DNA from: Flavobacterium sp. 9AF
Lineage (GTDB): Bacteria; Bacteroidota; Bacteroidia; Flavobacteriales; Flavobacteriaceae
NCBI RefSeq assembly: GCF_902506265.1
Contig: NZ_LR733556.1
Span: 2,844,510-2,908,509, forward strand
Direction of reading: 5' to 3'
Length of the DNA stretch: 64,000 nucleotides
The translations under genes and the position numbers were made by a program. The notes under the pieces were generated by a model. That model did no database searches, was not told the origin of the DNA, and saw only the letters and a list, made by a program, of their open reading frames with translations. The number at the start of each line of letters is the position of its first letter. The first letter of the stretch is position 1. This document shows, piece by piece, positions 25,312 through 35,037 of this stretch.

Positions 25312-27084
25312 CTAATTATATATTTTAGCGTACAAATCTCTATATTTTTCAATAATTATTTTCCTTTTAAGTTTCATAGTTGGTGTTAAATGACCACTTT
25401 CTATTGTCCAAATATCAGAAGTTAATTCGAATCGTTTTACTTTTTCCCAGTTTCCAAATTTTTCATTTGCGTGATCAATTTCTTCTTGTATACGTTCGAT
25501 TACATTATTATTAGTTACGATTTCTTCATTTGTAGAACCTATAGCTATATTTTTTCTATTGGCCCAATCTTTAATGAATTCAAAATTAGGTTGAATAAAT
25601 GCGGCTGGCATTTTTTCACCATCACCTATAACCATAATTTGTTCAATAAAACGGGATTGTTTTAAAGTGTTTTCAAGTATTTGAGGTGCTACATACTTAC
25701 CACCTGAAGTTTTGAACATTTCTTTTTTACGGTCGGTTATTTTTAAAAATCCTTCGTTGTCAATTTCGCCAATATCACCCGTATGGAAATATCCATTTTG
25801 TAAAACTTCATTTGTTTTTTCTTCATCTTTATAATATCCAACCATAACATTAGGTCCTTTACAAAGAATTTCTCCATCTTCAGCAATTTTTACTTCAACT
25901 CCTTCTAAAACTTTACCTACAGATCCAATTCTGAAGCCTCTGTTTTTCATTACATTTACAGAAATTACAGGAGAGGTTTCCGTTAGCCCATAACCTTCCA
26001 TCACGGGTATATTTGCTGCACAAAATACTCTTGAAAGTCTTGTTTGCAAGGCAGCACTTCCGCATACTAATAATTCCAATTGCCCTCCTAATCCTTCTTG
26101 CCATTTTGAAAAAATTAATTTTCTAGCAATTTTTAATTTAAATTCATACCAAAAACCATTTTCTCCATAAGGTTGGTATTCCATTCCTAAATCTAAAGCC
26201 CAAAAGAACAATTTTTTCTTAATTCCCGTTAAATCAGTTCCTTTTGCATATATTTTATCATATACTTTTTCTAATAATCTAGGAACAACAGTCATTACAT
26301 GAGGTTTTACTTCTTTTAAGTTTTCACTCATTTTTTCTATACTCTCAGCGAAATAAACCGAAATTCCATGATATTGATAAAGGTATAATAGCATTCTTTC
26401 AAAAATATGGCAGATAGGCAAAAAACTTAAAGCTATTGCATCTCCATCACGTAAAGGAACTCTTGGAGAACTCATTAAAACATCTGTTACAATATTTTGA
26501 TGTGTAAGCATAACACCTTTTGGTCTTCCAGTGGTTCCAGATGTATAAATAATTGTTGCCAAGTCTGTAGTTGTAACATTACTTTTTCTGTCTTCAACAA
26601 CATCTTGATTGGATTCATCTTCGCCTAATTCTAAAATTTCTTTCCAATTTTTACAACCTTTAACATCATTAAAAGAATATATTTCTTTTAGAGATGGTAC
26701 ATTATTTTTTATCGAATTTAATTTATCGAAAACTTCTTGGTCAGAAACAAAACAATAAGATGATTCTGAATGGTTTAAAATATATTCATAATCTTCAGCA
26801 GTAATAGTAGGATATACTGGAACATTTTGTGCACCTACTTGTAATATACCTATATCACAAATATTCCATTCAGTTCTATTGTTTGAAGAAATAAGTGCAA
26901 TTTTATCATTTTTCTGAACGCCCAATCTTAATAAGGCTCTCGAAACAGTATTTGCTTTTTGTAGGTATTCTTTAGTAGATGTTTTTATCCATTCTTCACC
27001 ATATTTAGTCACAAGGGCATCAGATAAATTATATTTTTCTAATTGGTGATAAGGGAAATCAAACAAACGGGTAATGGTAGACAT
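25312..27084 (-). CDS. Long-chain acyl-CoA synthetase (AMP-dependent ligase)
   Basis: 590 residues. The AMP-binding signature TIIYTSGTTGRPKGVMLTHQN is at about 177-197, GYGLTETSP at about 365, and the C-terminal YFHTGDIGEIDNEGFLKITDRKKEMFKTSGGK at about 428-460. It belongs to the long-chain FadD/FAA1-like branch found in Bacteroidota and would activate fatty acids to acyl-CoA for beta-oxidation or lipid synthesis. It has the candidate MarR operator about 100 bases upstream. Confidence 0.93.
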   Translation of the reverse strand: MSTITRLFDFPYHQLEKYNLSDALVTKYGEEWIKTSTKEYLQKANTVSRALLRLGVQKNDKIALISSNNRTEWNICDIGILQVGAQNVPVYPTITAEDYEYILNHSESSYCFVSDQEVFDKLNSIKNNVPSLKEIYSFNDVKGCKNWKEILELGEDESNQDVVEDRKSNVTTTDLATIIYTSGTTGRPKGVMLTHQNIVTDVLMSSPRVPLRDGDAIALSFLPICHIFERMLLYLYQYHGISVYFAESIEKMSENLKEVKPHVMTVVPRLLEKVYDKIYAKGTDLTGIKKKLFFWALDLGMEYQPYGENGFWYEFKLKIARKLIFSKWQEGLGGQLELLVCGSAALQTRLSRVFCAANIPVMEGYGLTETSPVISVNVMKNRGFRIGSVGKVLEGVEVKIAEDGEILCKGPNVMVGYYKDEEKTNEVLQNGYFHTGDIGEIDNEGFLKITDRKKEMFKTSGGKYVAPQILENTLKQSRFIEQIMVIGDGEKMPAAFIQPNFEFIKDWANRKNIAIGSTNEEIVTNNNVIERIQEEIDHANEKFGNWEKVKRFELTSDIWTIESGHLTPTMKLKRKIIIEKYRDLYAKIYN

Positions 27085-27187
27085 AGATTTATATTTTTAT
27101 ATGTATGCAAATTATAAAAATATTATTAATTAACCAATTATTTATGAATATGTTAAATAAAAGAATTAAATATTTGATAATTAATAT

Positions 27188-27203
27188 ATTATGCACGCAT
27201 AGT
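27188..27203. promoter_or_regulatory. Candidate MarR operator upstream of acyl-CoA synthetase
   Basis: ATTATGCACGCATAGT matches the marR palindrome core ACTATGCATGCATAGT at 14 of 16 positions. It lies 104 bases upstream of the acyl-CoA synthetase start. The surrounding gap (27085-27425, 341 bases) is very AT-rich and otherwise holds only promoter elements; I saw no further copy of this motif in the window. Confidence 0.6.
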
Positions 27204-27397
27204 AAATATAAGTTTTGAATGAAATAGGTTCTGTCGATTAAAAATAATCTATGAATTGGTTAAAAAAGAATAAAATTTGACCTATTTTATGAAATTTGTC
27301 ACATGAATTATAGTGTAATTTTACAGTTATTTAGAAATATAGAATAGTAAATAAATTAAACCCAAGTTAAAAATGTGAAATGCTGATTAGTTATTAT

Positions 27398-27405
27398 TAT
27401 TTTTG
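27398..27405 (+). promoter_or_regulatory. Candidate promoter (-7 element) of the LTA-synthase-like gene
   Basis: TATTTTTG matches TAnnTTTG, 20 bases before the ATG at 27426. No clear -33 TTTG is seen. Confidence 0.35.
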
Positions 27406-27425
27406 CATTTAAAATATTTTAATTA

Positions 27426-29366
27426 ATGAAATCATTCTTTCGGTTAGAAGAGTATAAAGTATTATTGTATCGTATATTTTTAGTTTATTTCTTCTATTTT
27501 ATTGCTCGCGTTCTTTTTTATTTATATAATTCCAAAGTTGTAGAAGTGGATAGCATGGTTGAATTTTTAAAAATTTCCTATCATGGTTTAGCTTTTGATA
27601 CAACAGCTATTTTGTATATTAATGGGATTTTTATTTTACTGTCAATTTTACCATTTTTTATTAATACAAAAGCGAGTTATCAGAATTTCTTATTTTGGTT
27701 TTATTTTATTTCGAATTTAATCTTTTATGCATTAAATTTTATAGATTTTATCTATTATAAATACAATTTTTCTAGATTAACATTGGCTGCTTGGGATATT
27801 GTTAAACATGAAGAATCTAAAGGAAGTATGTTTACTCGTTTTTTAATTACCTATTGGCATGTGTTTCTTTTATATATATTAATAAGTGCAATTTGGATAT
27901 TTTTATATAAAAAAATAAAAATAAAGCATAATTTAAGACAAGATTCTAAGATTAAATATATTGCTAAGTCAATTATAGGGTTAATAATTATTCTTACTTT
28001 ATCTGTTGGAGGAATAAGAGGTGATTTTAAAAAGAGTACAAGACCTATAAATCTAGTTGATGCCAATAGACATGTAACAAAAGTGCAACAAGCAGATTTA
28101 GTTTTGAATTCTCCTTTTACTTTTTTAAGAACAATTCGTGTTAAGTCTTTTAAAAAACAGGATTTTAATATTTCACAAGAAGTGATTGAAAAGAATTTTA
28201 AGCCTATAAAGAGCTATCAGAATAATAATCCTTCTAAACCCAATATTGTTTTGATAATAACTGAAAGCCTTGGGCGCGAATATTGCGGGGCTTTTAACCA
28301 AGATGTGTCTATTAAGGATTATGTAAGTTATACTCCTTTTTTAGATTCATTAGCGCAGCATAGTATGATTTATACCAATGCTTATGCAAATGGTTATAAA
28401 TCTATTCATGGGATGTCTTCAATTATTTCTGGAATACCTTCTTTTAAAGACGCTTTTACTTCTTCTCCTTATGCAAGACAAAAAATAGAGTCGATGGTTT
28501 CCTGTTTGAAAAGCAAAGGCTATGATACTTCTTTTTTTCATGGTGCGCCCAATGGTTCCATGGGCTTTCTTGGATATGGAAATATTTTAGGATTTGATCA
28601 CTATTATGGAAAAACAGAGTATAATAATGATGCTGATTTTGATGGGTCATGGGGTATTTGGGACGAACCTTTTTTGCAATATATGAATACAGTTATTAGC
28701 AAAAAACAAACCCCTTTTTTCAGCACAGTTTTTACTGTAACTTCTCATGAACCTTATGTAATTCCAGAAGAATATAAAGGAAAATTTCCAAAAGGAGATA
28801 TACCTATGCATCAATGTGTAGGTTATACAGATTTTGCTTTTAAGAAATTTTTTGAATCCGCAAAAAAACAATCTTGGTTTGAAAATACTATTTTTATAAT
28901 TACAGCTGATCATTGTAATCAGGTAAATTATTATGAGAATTATTATCATGATATTATGAATAGGTTAGCTGTTCCCATATTAATTTATAAGCCTAATAGT
29001 GACTTAGTTGGGAAAAGTAATGAAATAGCTCAACATATGGATATTTTTCCAACGGTTATGGATTTAATCGGTTATGATAAACCTTTCCGAAGTTGGGGTA
29101 GGAGCTTGTTAACAAAAGAAAAGGATATAGCACCTTATCTGATTAATTATAATTCTAATAATTATTATTTTATGAAAGATGAGTATATTTGCTTGTTTGA
29201 TGGTTCTAAAGCCATTGGTTTTTTTGAGATTAAAGATAGAAAATTGGAAAATAATTTAATCAAAAAGAGGAATGAAAAAATGAATGAATTAGAAATACAA
29301 TGCAAGGCATTCATTCAAGATTATTTTAATAGGATTATAGACAAAAATTTAACTAGTATTCAATAA
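27426..29366 (+). CDS. LTA synthase-like sulfatase-fold phosphotransferase
   Basis: 646 residues. Four to five transmembrane segments in residues 10-200 anchor an extracytoplasmic sulfatase-type domain at about 270-590. Metal-binding residues fit the family: E280 in LIITESLGRE and the late ITADHCNQ. The nucleophile position is Ser (S326 in NGYKSIHGMSS) where Gram-positive LtaS has Thr. As this is a Gram-negative lineage, it more likely transfers a phosphoglycerol or phosphoethanolamine group to a glycan or lipid than makes true lipoteichoic acid. A phosphatase gene follows 18 bases downstream. Confidence 0.85.
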   Translation: MKSFFRLEEYKVLLYRIFLVYFFYFIARVLFYLYNSKVVEVDSMVEFLKISYHGLAFDTTAILYINGIFILLSILPFFINTKASYQNFLFWFYFISNLIFYALNFIDFIYYKYNFSRLTLAAWDIVKHEESKGSMFTRFLITYWHVFLLYILISAIWIFLYKKIKIKHNLRQDSKIKYIAKSIIGLIIILTLSVGGIRGDFKKSTRPINLVDANRHVTKVQQADLVLNSPFTFLRTIRVKSFKKQDFNISQEVIEKNFKPIKSYQNNNPSKPNIVLIITESLGREYCGAFNQDVSIKDYVSYTPFLDSLAQHSMIYTNAYANGYKSIHGMSSIISGIPSFKDAFTSSPYARQKIESMVSCLKSKGYDTSFFHGAPNGSMGFLGYGNILGFDHYYGKTEYNNDADFDGSWGIWDEPFLQYMNTVISKKQTPFFSTVFTVTSHEPYVIPEEYKGKFPKGDIPMHQCVGYTDFAFKKFFESAKKQSWFENTIFIITADHCNQVNYYENYYHDIMNRLAVPILIYKPNSDLVGKSNEIAQHMDIFPTVMDLIGYDKPFRSWGRSLLTKEKDIAPYLINYNSNNYYFMKDEYICLFDGSKAIGFFEIKDRKLENNLIKKRNEKMNELEIQCKAFIQDYFNRIIDKNLTSIQ

Positions 29367-29384
29367 TTTGATATTTAAAAGAAA

Positions 29385-29957
29385 ATGAAGAAGAAGATAA
29401 TAATTTTAATACTGATTGTTGCGGCCTTTTTTGGAGGAAAGTATTATTATGATATGAATATCAATCATAACTTTGAAACTATTACGGAAGGTAAAGTATT
29501 TAAAAGCGGAGTTATACCACCTGATGAGTTGCCAGAATACATTAAAAAATACAATATTAAAAGCGTAGTTGATTTGCGTTTTCCTGGAACAGGTGATGAT
29601 GTGAATAATCCTGAAGTTCCTGAAGAATTAACTGCTGAAAAAGAAGCGATTGCTAAGCTAGATGGTATTAATTATTTTAATAATGGTTCTGACCAAGTAC
29701 CACAAGAACATAATTTAAAAATGTTCTTTGAAATAATGGATAACCCTGATAATTATCCTGTTTTGATTCATTGTTACCATGGAGTTGGTAGAGCGGAAAT
29801 GTATTCTGCTATTTATCGAATTGAATATGAAGGAATGGATCCAAATGAAGCAAGACAAAGTACTCGTTTTTTAACCAAATGGAGTTCGTTTGATTTAGGA
29901 AAACCTAAAGGCGATTATTTATTCAACTATACTAAAAGAAAAGATAGCGTAAAATAA
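29385..29957 (+). CDS. Dual-specificity-type protein/lipid phosphatase, membrane-anchored
   Basis: 190 residues. One N-terminal hydrophobic segment (about 4-20) followed by a tyrosine-phosphatase-fold domain with the P-loop HCYHGVGRAE (HCx5R, about 128-137) and an upstream general-acid candidate in VDLRFPGTGDD. The domain would lie outside the cytoplasmic membrane. Operon partner of the LTA-synthase-like gene, so a role in trimming a phosphorylated envelope lipid is likely. Confidence 0.82.
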   Translation: MKKKIIILILIVAAFFGGKYYYDMNINHNFETITEGKVFKSGVIPPDELPEYIKKYNIKSVVDLRFPGTGDDVNNPEVPEELTAEKEAIAKLDGINYFNNGSDQVPQEHNLKMFFEIMDNPDNYPVLIHCYHGVGRAEMYSAIYRIEYEGMDPNEARQSTRFLTKWSSFDLGKPKGDYLFNYTKRKDSVK

Positions 29958-29958
29958 A

Positions 29959-30237
29959 TCATCTTTTTGCGATTTTGTTATTTGAAATCTGTCTTTGTCG
30001 GGTACATTTAAATCTGCCTTCTTCGAAATTTCTTAATTTTTGATGTTTCGTTTTGCGATGGGTGACTCTTTTTCTCCATAATTCATAGCTGGAACGTTTT
30101 AATTCCCTACGCATTAATGCTTTGGTTTCTATTTCGGTTATACCAAATTGAAAGGTAATGGCTTCAAAAGGAGTTCGGTCTTCCCAAGCCATTTCTATAA
30201 TACGATCAATTTGCTCAGGTGTTAGAGATATTAACAT
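29959..30237 (-). CDS. TIGR03643 family protein
   Basis: 92 residues. The segment EQIDRIIEMAWEDRTPFEAI then FGITEIETKALMRRELK and SYELWRKRV are typical of this small conserved family, which contains a helix-turn-helix-like fold and lacks a proven function. The basic tail is lysine/arginine-rich. It overlaps the upstream gene by 23 bases and is the last gene of a TetR-ABC1 operon. Confidence 0.8.
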   Translation of the reverse strand: MLISLTPEQIDRIIEMAWEDRTPFEAITFQFGITEIETKALMRRELKRSSYELWRKRVTHRKTKHQKLRNFEEGRFKCTRQRQISNNKIAKR

Positions 30238-30649
30238 AATCGGACTGAATATATTGTTCTTTTAAACGTAAAATCTTTGCTAAAAAACTGTAGTTTTTTC
30301 TTAGATATTGATTGTTCCTAAATTTGATAAACATACCATCGGCGTGAATACTTAGTGTTTCAGATTGAAAGAGCGCAAGTTTGAAATAGGGAATAAGCCA
30401 GGAATAATTTTGTAAACCTTTATTAATATGTAAAATAATACCTTTGGGTCTTAGCTCTATATTTGCATAATTAATATCCGAATTGGTATTTAACACATTC
30501 CTAAAATGAGGACTCACTTCCTCAATCATCATTCGATGCGAACCAGTACCTTTTAATTGTATCGCTTTTAGAAAGGAGTAAGGTTTACCTAATAATGTAT
30601 TGATTTCTCTTGTGATGGTATTATCTACATATGTGGTATTAAACAACAT
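30215..30649 (-). CDS. Conserved hypothetical protein
   Basis: About 144 residues from MLFNTTYVDN at 30649; an alternative start at 30679 overlaps the ABC1 gene further. Soluble, mixed alpha/beta, no motif I know: GTGSHRMMIEEVSPHFRNVL in the middle and a C-terminal LRLKEQYIQSDYVN. Its overlap with both neighbours shows that the four genes from tetR to TIGR03643 form one transcript. Confidence 0.6.
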   Translation of the reverse strand: MLFNTTYVDNTITREINTLLGKPYSFLKAIQLKGTGSHRMMIEEVSPHFRNVLNTNSDINYANIELRPKGIILHINKGLQNYSWLIPYFKLALFQSETLSIHADGMFIKFRNNQYLRKNYSFLAKILRLKEQYIQSDYVNISNT

Positions 30650-31955
30650 AATTTTTAAAGTTATTAATTTGAATTGCATTGGCTTTTATGTCATGCATTA
30701 AATTATATAAGCCAAAAAAGGTTCTATTGATATAAATAAAATGTTTGGAACCTCGATTTCCGTTCATGTTTCTTATTTCATTACTTTTAGAATAACGTTC
30801 TCCTAATTCGGCAATTTGGCCAAAAAAAGTTTCGTCAGCAAAATCAAATGTTTCTTGATGGAAAGGTTGTGTAAAGAGACTCAACATTTCGTGAAAGAGT
30901 TCGGTAAAGAATTTTTTCTCTTTAGCAGTATCTTCTGGTTTTAAAATTTCAAGCTGATATAGTTTTTCTTCAAAAACAACTGGATTATCTATATTTTCTT
31001 TTTTAGCCAATTCAAAATACGGAATATAAAAATCATTGGGTACCGCTTTCATACAGCCAAAATCGAGAACAATTAATTTTCCTTCTTCAGATACCAAAAA
31101 ATTTCCAGGATGAGGATCAGCATGTACTTTTCTTAATACGTGTATTTGGTACATATAAAAATCCCATAAAGCCTGTCCGATTGTATTTGCTAATATTGTG
31201 TTGGTATTTGAAACGCTAAACTCTGAAAGGTGTTTGCCACTCATCCAATCCATAGTTATGATTCGTTCCGAAGACCATTTTTCATAATAATTTGGAAATT
31301 GAAGATGGGGCAAATGTTGGCAGGCTGCTACTATTTCTTTACTTTGCGTTACTTCGTTGATATAATCAGTTTCTTCAATAAGTTTCTCTTCCACTTCTTT
31401 GAAATACTTATCAGAATCTTTTCCTTTTATGTTAAACATTTTAATTGCTATAGGTTTAACTAATGCTAAGTCGGAGGAAATACTTTCAGCAACACCAGGA
31501 TATTGAATCTTTACAGCTAATTTTTTTTTATTTAATGTTGCTTGATGTACTTGACCAATGCTAGCAGCATTAATGGCTTCCAGATTAAATGTATCAAAAA
31601 TTTCGTTTGGACTTTTGCCAAAATACTTTTTGAAAGTTTTTAAAACTAATGGAGCAGAAAGAGGTGGTACAGAAAATTGAGATAAAGAAAATTTCTCTAC
31701 ATAAGCTTTGGGTAAGATACTTTTTTCCATACTAAGCATTTGAGCCACTTTTAAAGCACTTCCTTTCATTTGTTTTAAGCTGTCATAAATATCTTCCGCA
31801 TTCGAAAGGTTTAAATTCTCTTTAGCTTCTTCTTCTGTTTTTGTTAGTTTGTCACCATAATATTTCAAATAATTCACACCTACTTTTGCACCGGTCTGAA
31901 TTAATTTTGAGGCACGTTGTATTTTGGAAGTTGGAATACTATCGATAGATTTCAT
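30639..31955 (-). CDS. ABC1/UbiB-family atypical kinase
   Basis: 438 residues. Signature motifs of the UbiB/ADCK family: KQMKGSALKVAQMLSMEKSI (the KxGQ-type N-lobe segment), KIQYPGV with the ATP-binding Lys, HADPHPGNFLV and VLDFGCMK (catalytic Asp and metal Asp). It would act as an atypical kinase or ATPase on membrane-lipid pathways. There are no transmembrane segments. Encoded behind a TetR regulator. Confidence 0.88.
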   Translation of the reverse strand: MKSIDSIPTSKIQRASKLIQTGAKVGVNYLKYYGDKLTKTEEEAKENLNLSNAEDIYDSLKQMKGSALKVAQMLSMEKSILPKAYVEKFSLSQFSVPPLSAPLVLKTFKKYFGKSPNEIFDTFNLEAINAASIGQVHQATLNKKKLAVKIQYPGVAESISSDLALVKPIAIKMFNIKGKDSDKYFKEVEEKLIEETDYINEVTQSKEIVAACQHLPHLQFPNYYEKWSSERIITMDWMSGKHLSEFSVSNTNTILANTIGQALWDFYMYQIHVLRKVHADPHPGNFLVSEEGKLIVLDFGCMKAVPNDFYIPYFELAKKENIDNPVVFEEKLYQLEILKPEDTAKEKKFFTELFHEMLSLFTQPFHQETFDFADETFFGQIAELGERYSKSNEIRNMNGNRGSKHFIYINRTFFGLYNLMHDIKANAIQINNFKNYVV

Positions 31956-32012
31956 AAAGGCTATTTTAGAAATTACGTTTTAAAAATTAAACGAGTGAAA
32001 TGAAAGGCGTTG

Positions 32013-32666
32013 TTACATCGAAACTTTTTCTTTCCAAAGGAATTTTCCGAAATCGATAATATTTTTTAAAGGAGTCATATCGATAAGGTCAAAACTAGCA
32101 TGAATTGATTTTTCAATAAACACATCGGTTTTTTCAAAAGAAGGAGAGGTGTCGTTTATCCAAAATTTTAAGGTCATTAAAAATTGAATCCAACTCAATT
32201 CCGAAATGCTTTTTTGTTGGAATTTTTCAAAGGTTTCTTGTGGTATTTTTAAAGTTTCTATACCTAATGCATCCACAAAACCTTTAAACTTAATTCTGAG
32301 ATGGCTTAGCTTTTTAAGATTTTTTAATTGATTTTTGTCCTCATGGAGTAAATGCATCACAAAACTTCGATTGGCCGTCATTTGTTCAAAATAAGTAAAA
32401 TAAAAACTTAATAATTTAGTTTTTGAATCATAAGTTGCATATTCTTCACTGTTTTCCAAAAGAGATAAAGTGGAATCAAAAAAAGTGATAAAAACAGCTG
32501 CTTCTAGTTGATCAAAAGAGGTGAAAAAGCCATAAAATGTGCTTTCATCAACTTTGAGATATTCACAGAACTGATAAATAGAATTTGGTTTTTTCCCTTC
32601 CGTTAATACAAATTTTGAATATTCTGAAAGAATTCTTTCTTTGGTGAGATTTAATTTCTTTGCCAT
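32013..32666 (-). CDS. TetR-family transcriptional regulator
   Basis: 217 residues. Helix-turn-helix at about 5-45 (SIYQFCEYLKVDESTFYGFF), then an all-helical ligand-binding domain. First gene of the TetR-ABC1 operon, starting 58 bases upstream of it, so it is probably autoregulatory. Ligand unknown. Confidence 0.8.
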   Translation of the reverse strand: MAKKLNLTKERILSEYSKFVLTEGKKPNSIYQFCEYLKVDESTFYGFFTSFDQLEAAVFITFFDSTLSLLENSEEYATYDSKTKLLSFYFTYFEQMTANRSFVMHLLHEDKNQLKNLKKLSHLRIKFKGFVDALGIETLKIPQETFEKFQQKSISELSWIQFLMTLKFWINDTSPSFEKTDVFIEKSIHASFDLIDMTPLKNIIDFGKFLWKEKVSM

Positions 32667-32742
32667 GACCCGTATTTTATCTCAAAGATACGAAATAATT
32701 GTTTAAGTATATTTTAAAAATAGTTAAACAAAATATAAATTA

Positions 32743-33999
32743 TTAAGTAAAAAGTAAGATGTAAGCACCTCCACCCACTAAGTAACCAATTAAAGCATAA
32801 AGGCTGATTTTTTTTAAGTACCAAAAGAAATCTATTTTTTCTAATCCCATTGCAGCAACACCAGCAGCAGAACCAATAATTAAGATACTTCCACCCGTTC
32901 CAGCACAATAAGCAATAAACTCCCAAAAATAATGATCCATAGGGTATGTTTGTAAATCATACATTCCCATAGATGCAGCAACTAGAGGAACATTATCAAT
33001 TATAGCTGATAAAATACCTAAACTTATTGAAATAATTTTTAAATCTCCTATATTTTCACTTAGACTACTTGCAAGATTAGATAAAATTCCTGTTGATTGT
33101 AATGTTGCTACAGACATTAAAATTCCTAAAAAGAAAAGAATACTTGGAGTATCTATTTTTTTTAATGCATGAGTAACAGAAATTTTCTCATCATTTTCTT
33201 TTTTTCTATCGAGGTATTCTGTTACAATCCATAAAACAGCTAAGCCAATTAATATTCCCATAAAAGGAGGTAAATGGGTTATTGATTTAAAAATAGGTAC
33301 AAAAACTAAAGCAGAAATTCCAAGATAAAAAACTATATTTTTTTGATAATTTGGAATTTTTGTTTCTGTAATAAAGCTAGTTTTTTCAATTTTGCCTTTT
33401 ACAATTCTACTTATTAAGAGTAATGGAACTATCATGCTTATTAAACTTGGTATAAATAGCTTTTGCATAATATTCGTTGCAGAAATTTGTCCACCAATCC
33501 ATAGCATTGTAGTAGTAACATCCCCAATTGGCGTCCATGCACCACCAGCATTTGCTGCTATGATTATCATTCCAGCAAATAGCCATCTGTCCTCTTTATT
33601 TTCAAGTAACTTCTTTACTAAAGTAACCATAACAATAGTAGTTGTTAAGTTGTCTAAAATAGCAGATAAGAAAAACGTTATAAAACTTACAGTAATTAAC
33701 AGAGTTCTTTTATTTGTGGTTTTAATTTGTTTACTAATAACATCAAAACCATTATAAGAATCAATTAATTCCACTATGGTCATAGCTCCTAAAAGGAAAA
33801 ATAAAATTTGCGAAATATCTCCTAAATGTTCAATCAATTCATGAACAACACTTTCAGGATTGGAGTTTGATAAAATATAAACTGTCCAACAGATTACTCC
33901 CGTTAAAAGAGCAATAGCTGCTTTGTTTATATTTATTTTATGCTCAATGGTAATAAGTAAGTAACCTAGAATAAATATTGCAATTAATATGAAGCTCAT
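32743..33999 (-). CDS. nhaD: Na+/H+ antiporter NhaD
   Basis: 418 residues with about 11 transmembrane segments. The NhaD signature is present: LSAILDNLTTTIVMVTLV (about 113-130), GGAWTPIGDVTTTMLWIGG (about 149-167), and a second IDNVPLVAASMGMYDL (about 336-351). It extrudes Na+ (or Li+) in exchange for H+. Monocistronic, with about 250 bases upstream to the next gene. Confidence 0.92.
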   Translation of the reverse strand: MSFILIAIFILGYLLITIEHKININKAAIALLTGVICWTVYILSNSNPESVVHELIEHLGDISQILFFLLGAMTIVELIDSYNGFDVISKQIKTTNKRTLLITVSFITFFLSAILDNLTTTIVMVTLVKKLLENKEDRWLFAGMIIIAANAGGAWTPIGDVTTTMLWIGGQISATNIMQKLFIPSLISMIVPLLLISRIVKGKIEKTSFITETKIPNYQKNIVFYLGISALVFVPIFKSITHLPPFMGILIGLAVLWIVTEYLDRKKENDEKISVTHALKKIDTPSILFFLGILMSVATLQSTGILSNLASSLSENIGDLKIISISLGILSAIIDNVPLVAASMGMYDLQTYPMDHYFWEFIAYCAGTGGSILIIGSAAGVAAMGLEKIDFFWYLKKISLYALIGYLVGGGAYILLFT

Positions 34000-34126
34000 A
34001 ATTTTAAAAATTATTAAGAGTAAATTTTATGTTACAAATGTTATTCTTTTTTTGTTTTAAATAAAATTTATTGAGTATCAAATAATTGTTGTTTTTTATA
34101 TAAATTGCAATTTTTGAAAATATGCA

Positions 34127-34152
34127 AAAAAAGCCATTTCAAAAGAAATAGC
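34127..34152 (-). terminator. Terminator downstream of yebC
   Basis: On the leftward transcript AAAAGCTATTTC and GAAATGGCTTTT pair (one weak position), followed by further U residues. A second imperfect inverted repeat (TAGAATGGA near 34175, TCCATTCTA near 34233) lies closer to the yebC stop. Confidence 0.7.
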
Positions 34153-34252
34153 TTTTAAGATTATTTTTATTAATGTAGAATGGATTTTAGAAAAAACTTA
34201 AATATGTTTTGAAATTAAAATAAATCTAGTTCATTCCATTCTAAATAGTTCA

Positions 34253-34972
34253 TTATTCTACATTCTCTTGCATCGTATGATACACATTCATTACATCGTC
34301 ATCTTCTTCAATCTTTTCTAATAGTTTTTCAACATCGGCGACTTGGTCAGCTGTTAATTCTTTAGTAACTTGGGGAATACGCTCGAAACCAGAGGATAAG
34401 ATTTCTAAACCTCTATTTTCTAATTCTTTTTGGATGGCACCAAAGCTTTCAAAAGGGGCATACATTACAATTCCGTCTTCATCAGCAAAAATTTCTTCTA
34501 CCCCAAAATCAATCATTTCAAGTTCTAGTTCTTCTACATCTTGACCTTCAGCAGGTATCCTAAAATTGCATGTATGATCAAACATAAATTCAACAGAACC
34601 TTGTGTTCCCATAGTTCCATTGCATTTATTGAAATAACTTCTAATATTAGCAACTGTTCTATTGTTGTTATCTGTTGCTGTTTCAATTAAGATGGCAATT
34701 CCATGTGGTGCATAACCTTCAAATAATACCTCTTTATAGTTAGCCGTGTCTTTATCAGATGCTTTTTTGATAGCGCGTTCTACGTTATCTTTAGGCATAT
34801 TTGCTGCTTTAGCATTTTGTATAACCGCTCTTAGTCTGGCATTTGTTTCAGGATTTGGTCCGCCTTCTTTTACAGCAATAACAATATCTTTTCCTATTCT
34901 AGTAAACGTTTTAGCCATGGCAGACCAACGTTTCATTTTACGTGCTTTTCTAAATTCAAATGCTCTTCCCAT
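34253..34972 (-). CDS. yebC: YebC/PmpR family regulatory protein
   Basis: 239 residues, the family's usual size. MGRAFEFRKARKMKRWSAMAKTFTRIGK at the N-terminus (given here as a motif range 1-28), RLRAVIQNAKAANMPKDNVERAI and GYAPHGIAILIE are typical. Recent work on relatives (YebC/TACO1) links the family to translation of difficult sequences such as proline runs; older work described transcriptional regulation. Single gene. Confidence 0.92.
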   Translation of the reverse strand: MGRAFEFRKARKMKRWSAMAKTFTRIGKDIVIAVKEGGPNPETNARLRAVIQNAKAANMPKDNVERAIKKASDKDTANYKEVLFEGYAPHGIAILIETATDNNNRTVANIRSYFNKCNGTMGTQGSVEFMFDHTCNFRIPAEGQDVEELELEMIDFGVEEIFADEDGIVMYAPFESFGAIQKELENRGLEILSSGFERIPQVTKELTADQVADVEKLLEKIEEDDDVMNVYHTMQENVE

Positions 34973-35037
34973 TTCTGATTTTTTACTCTAATTTATATTG
35001 CAAAAATAAGTTTTATTACCAATTATTCAAATTGTAA

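Noticed and set aside
27426..29366. Calling the 27426 gene a true lipoteichoic acid synthase
   Set aside because: The host is Gram-negative and has no lipoteichoic acid; only the family resemblance is supported.
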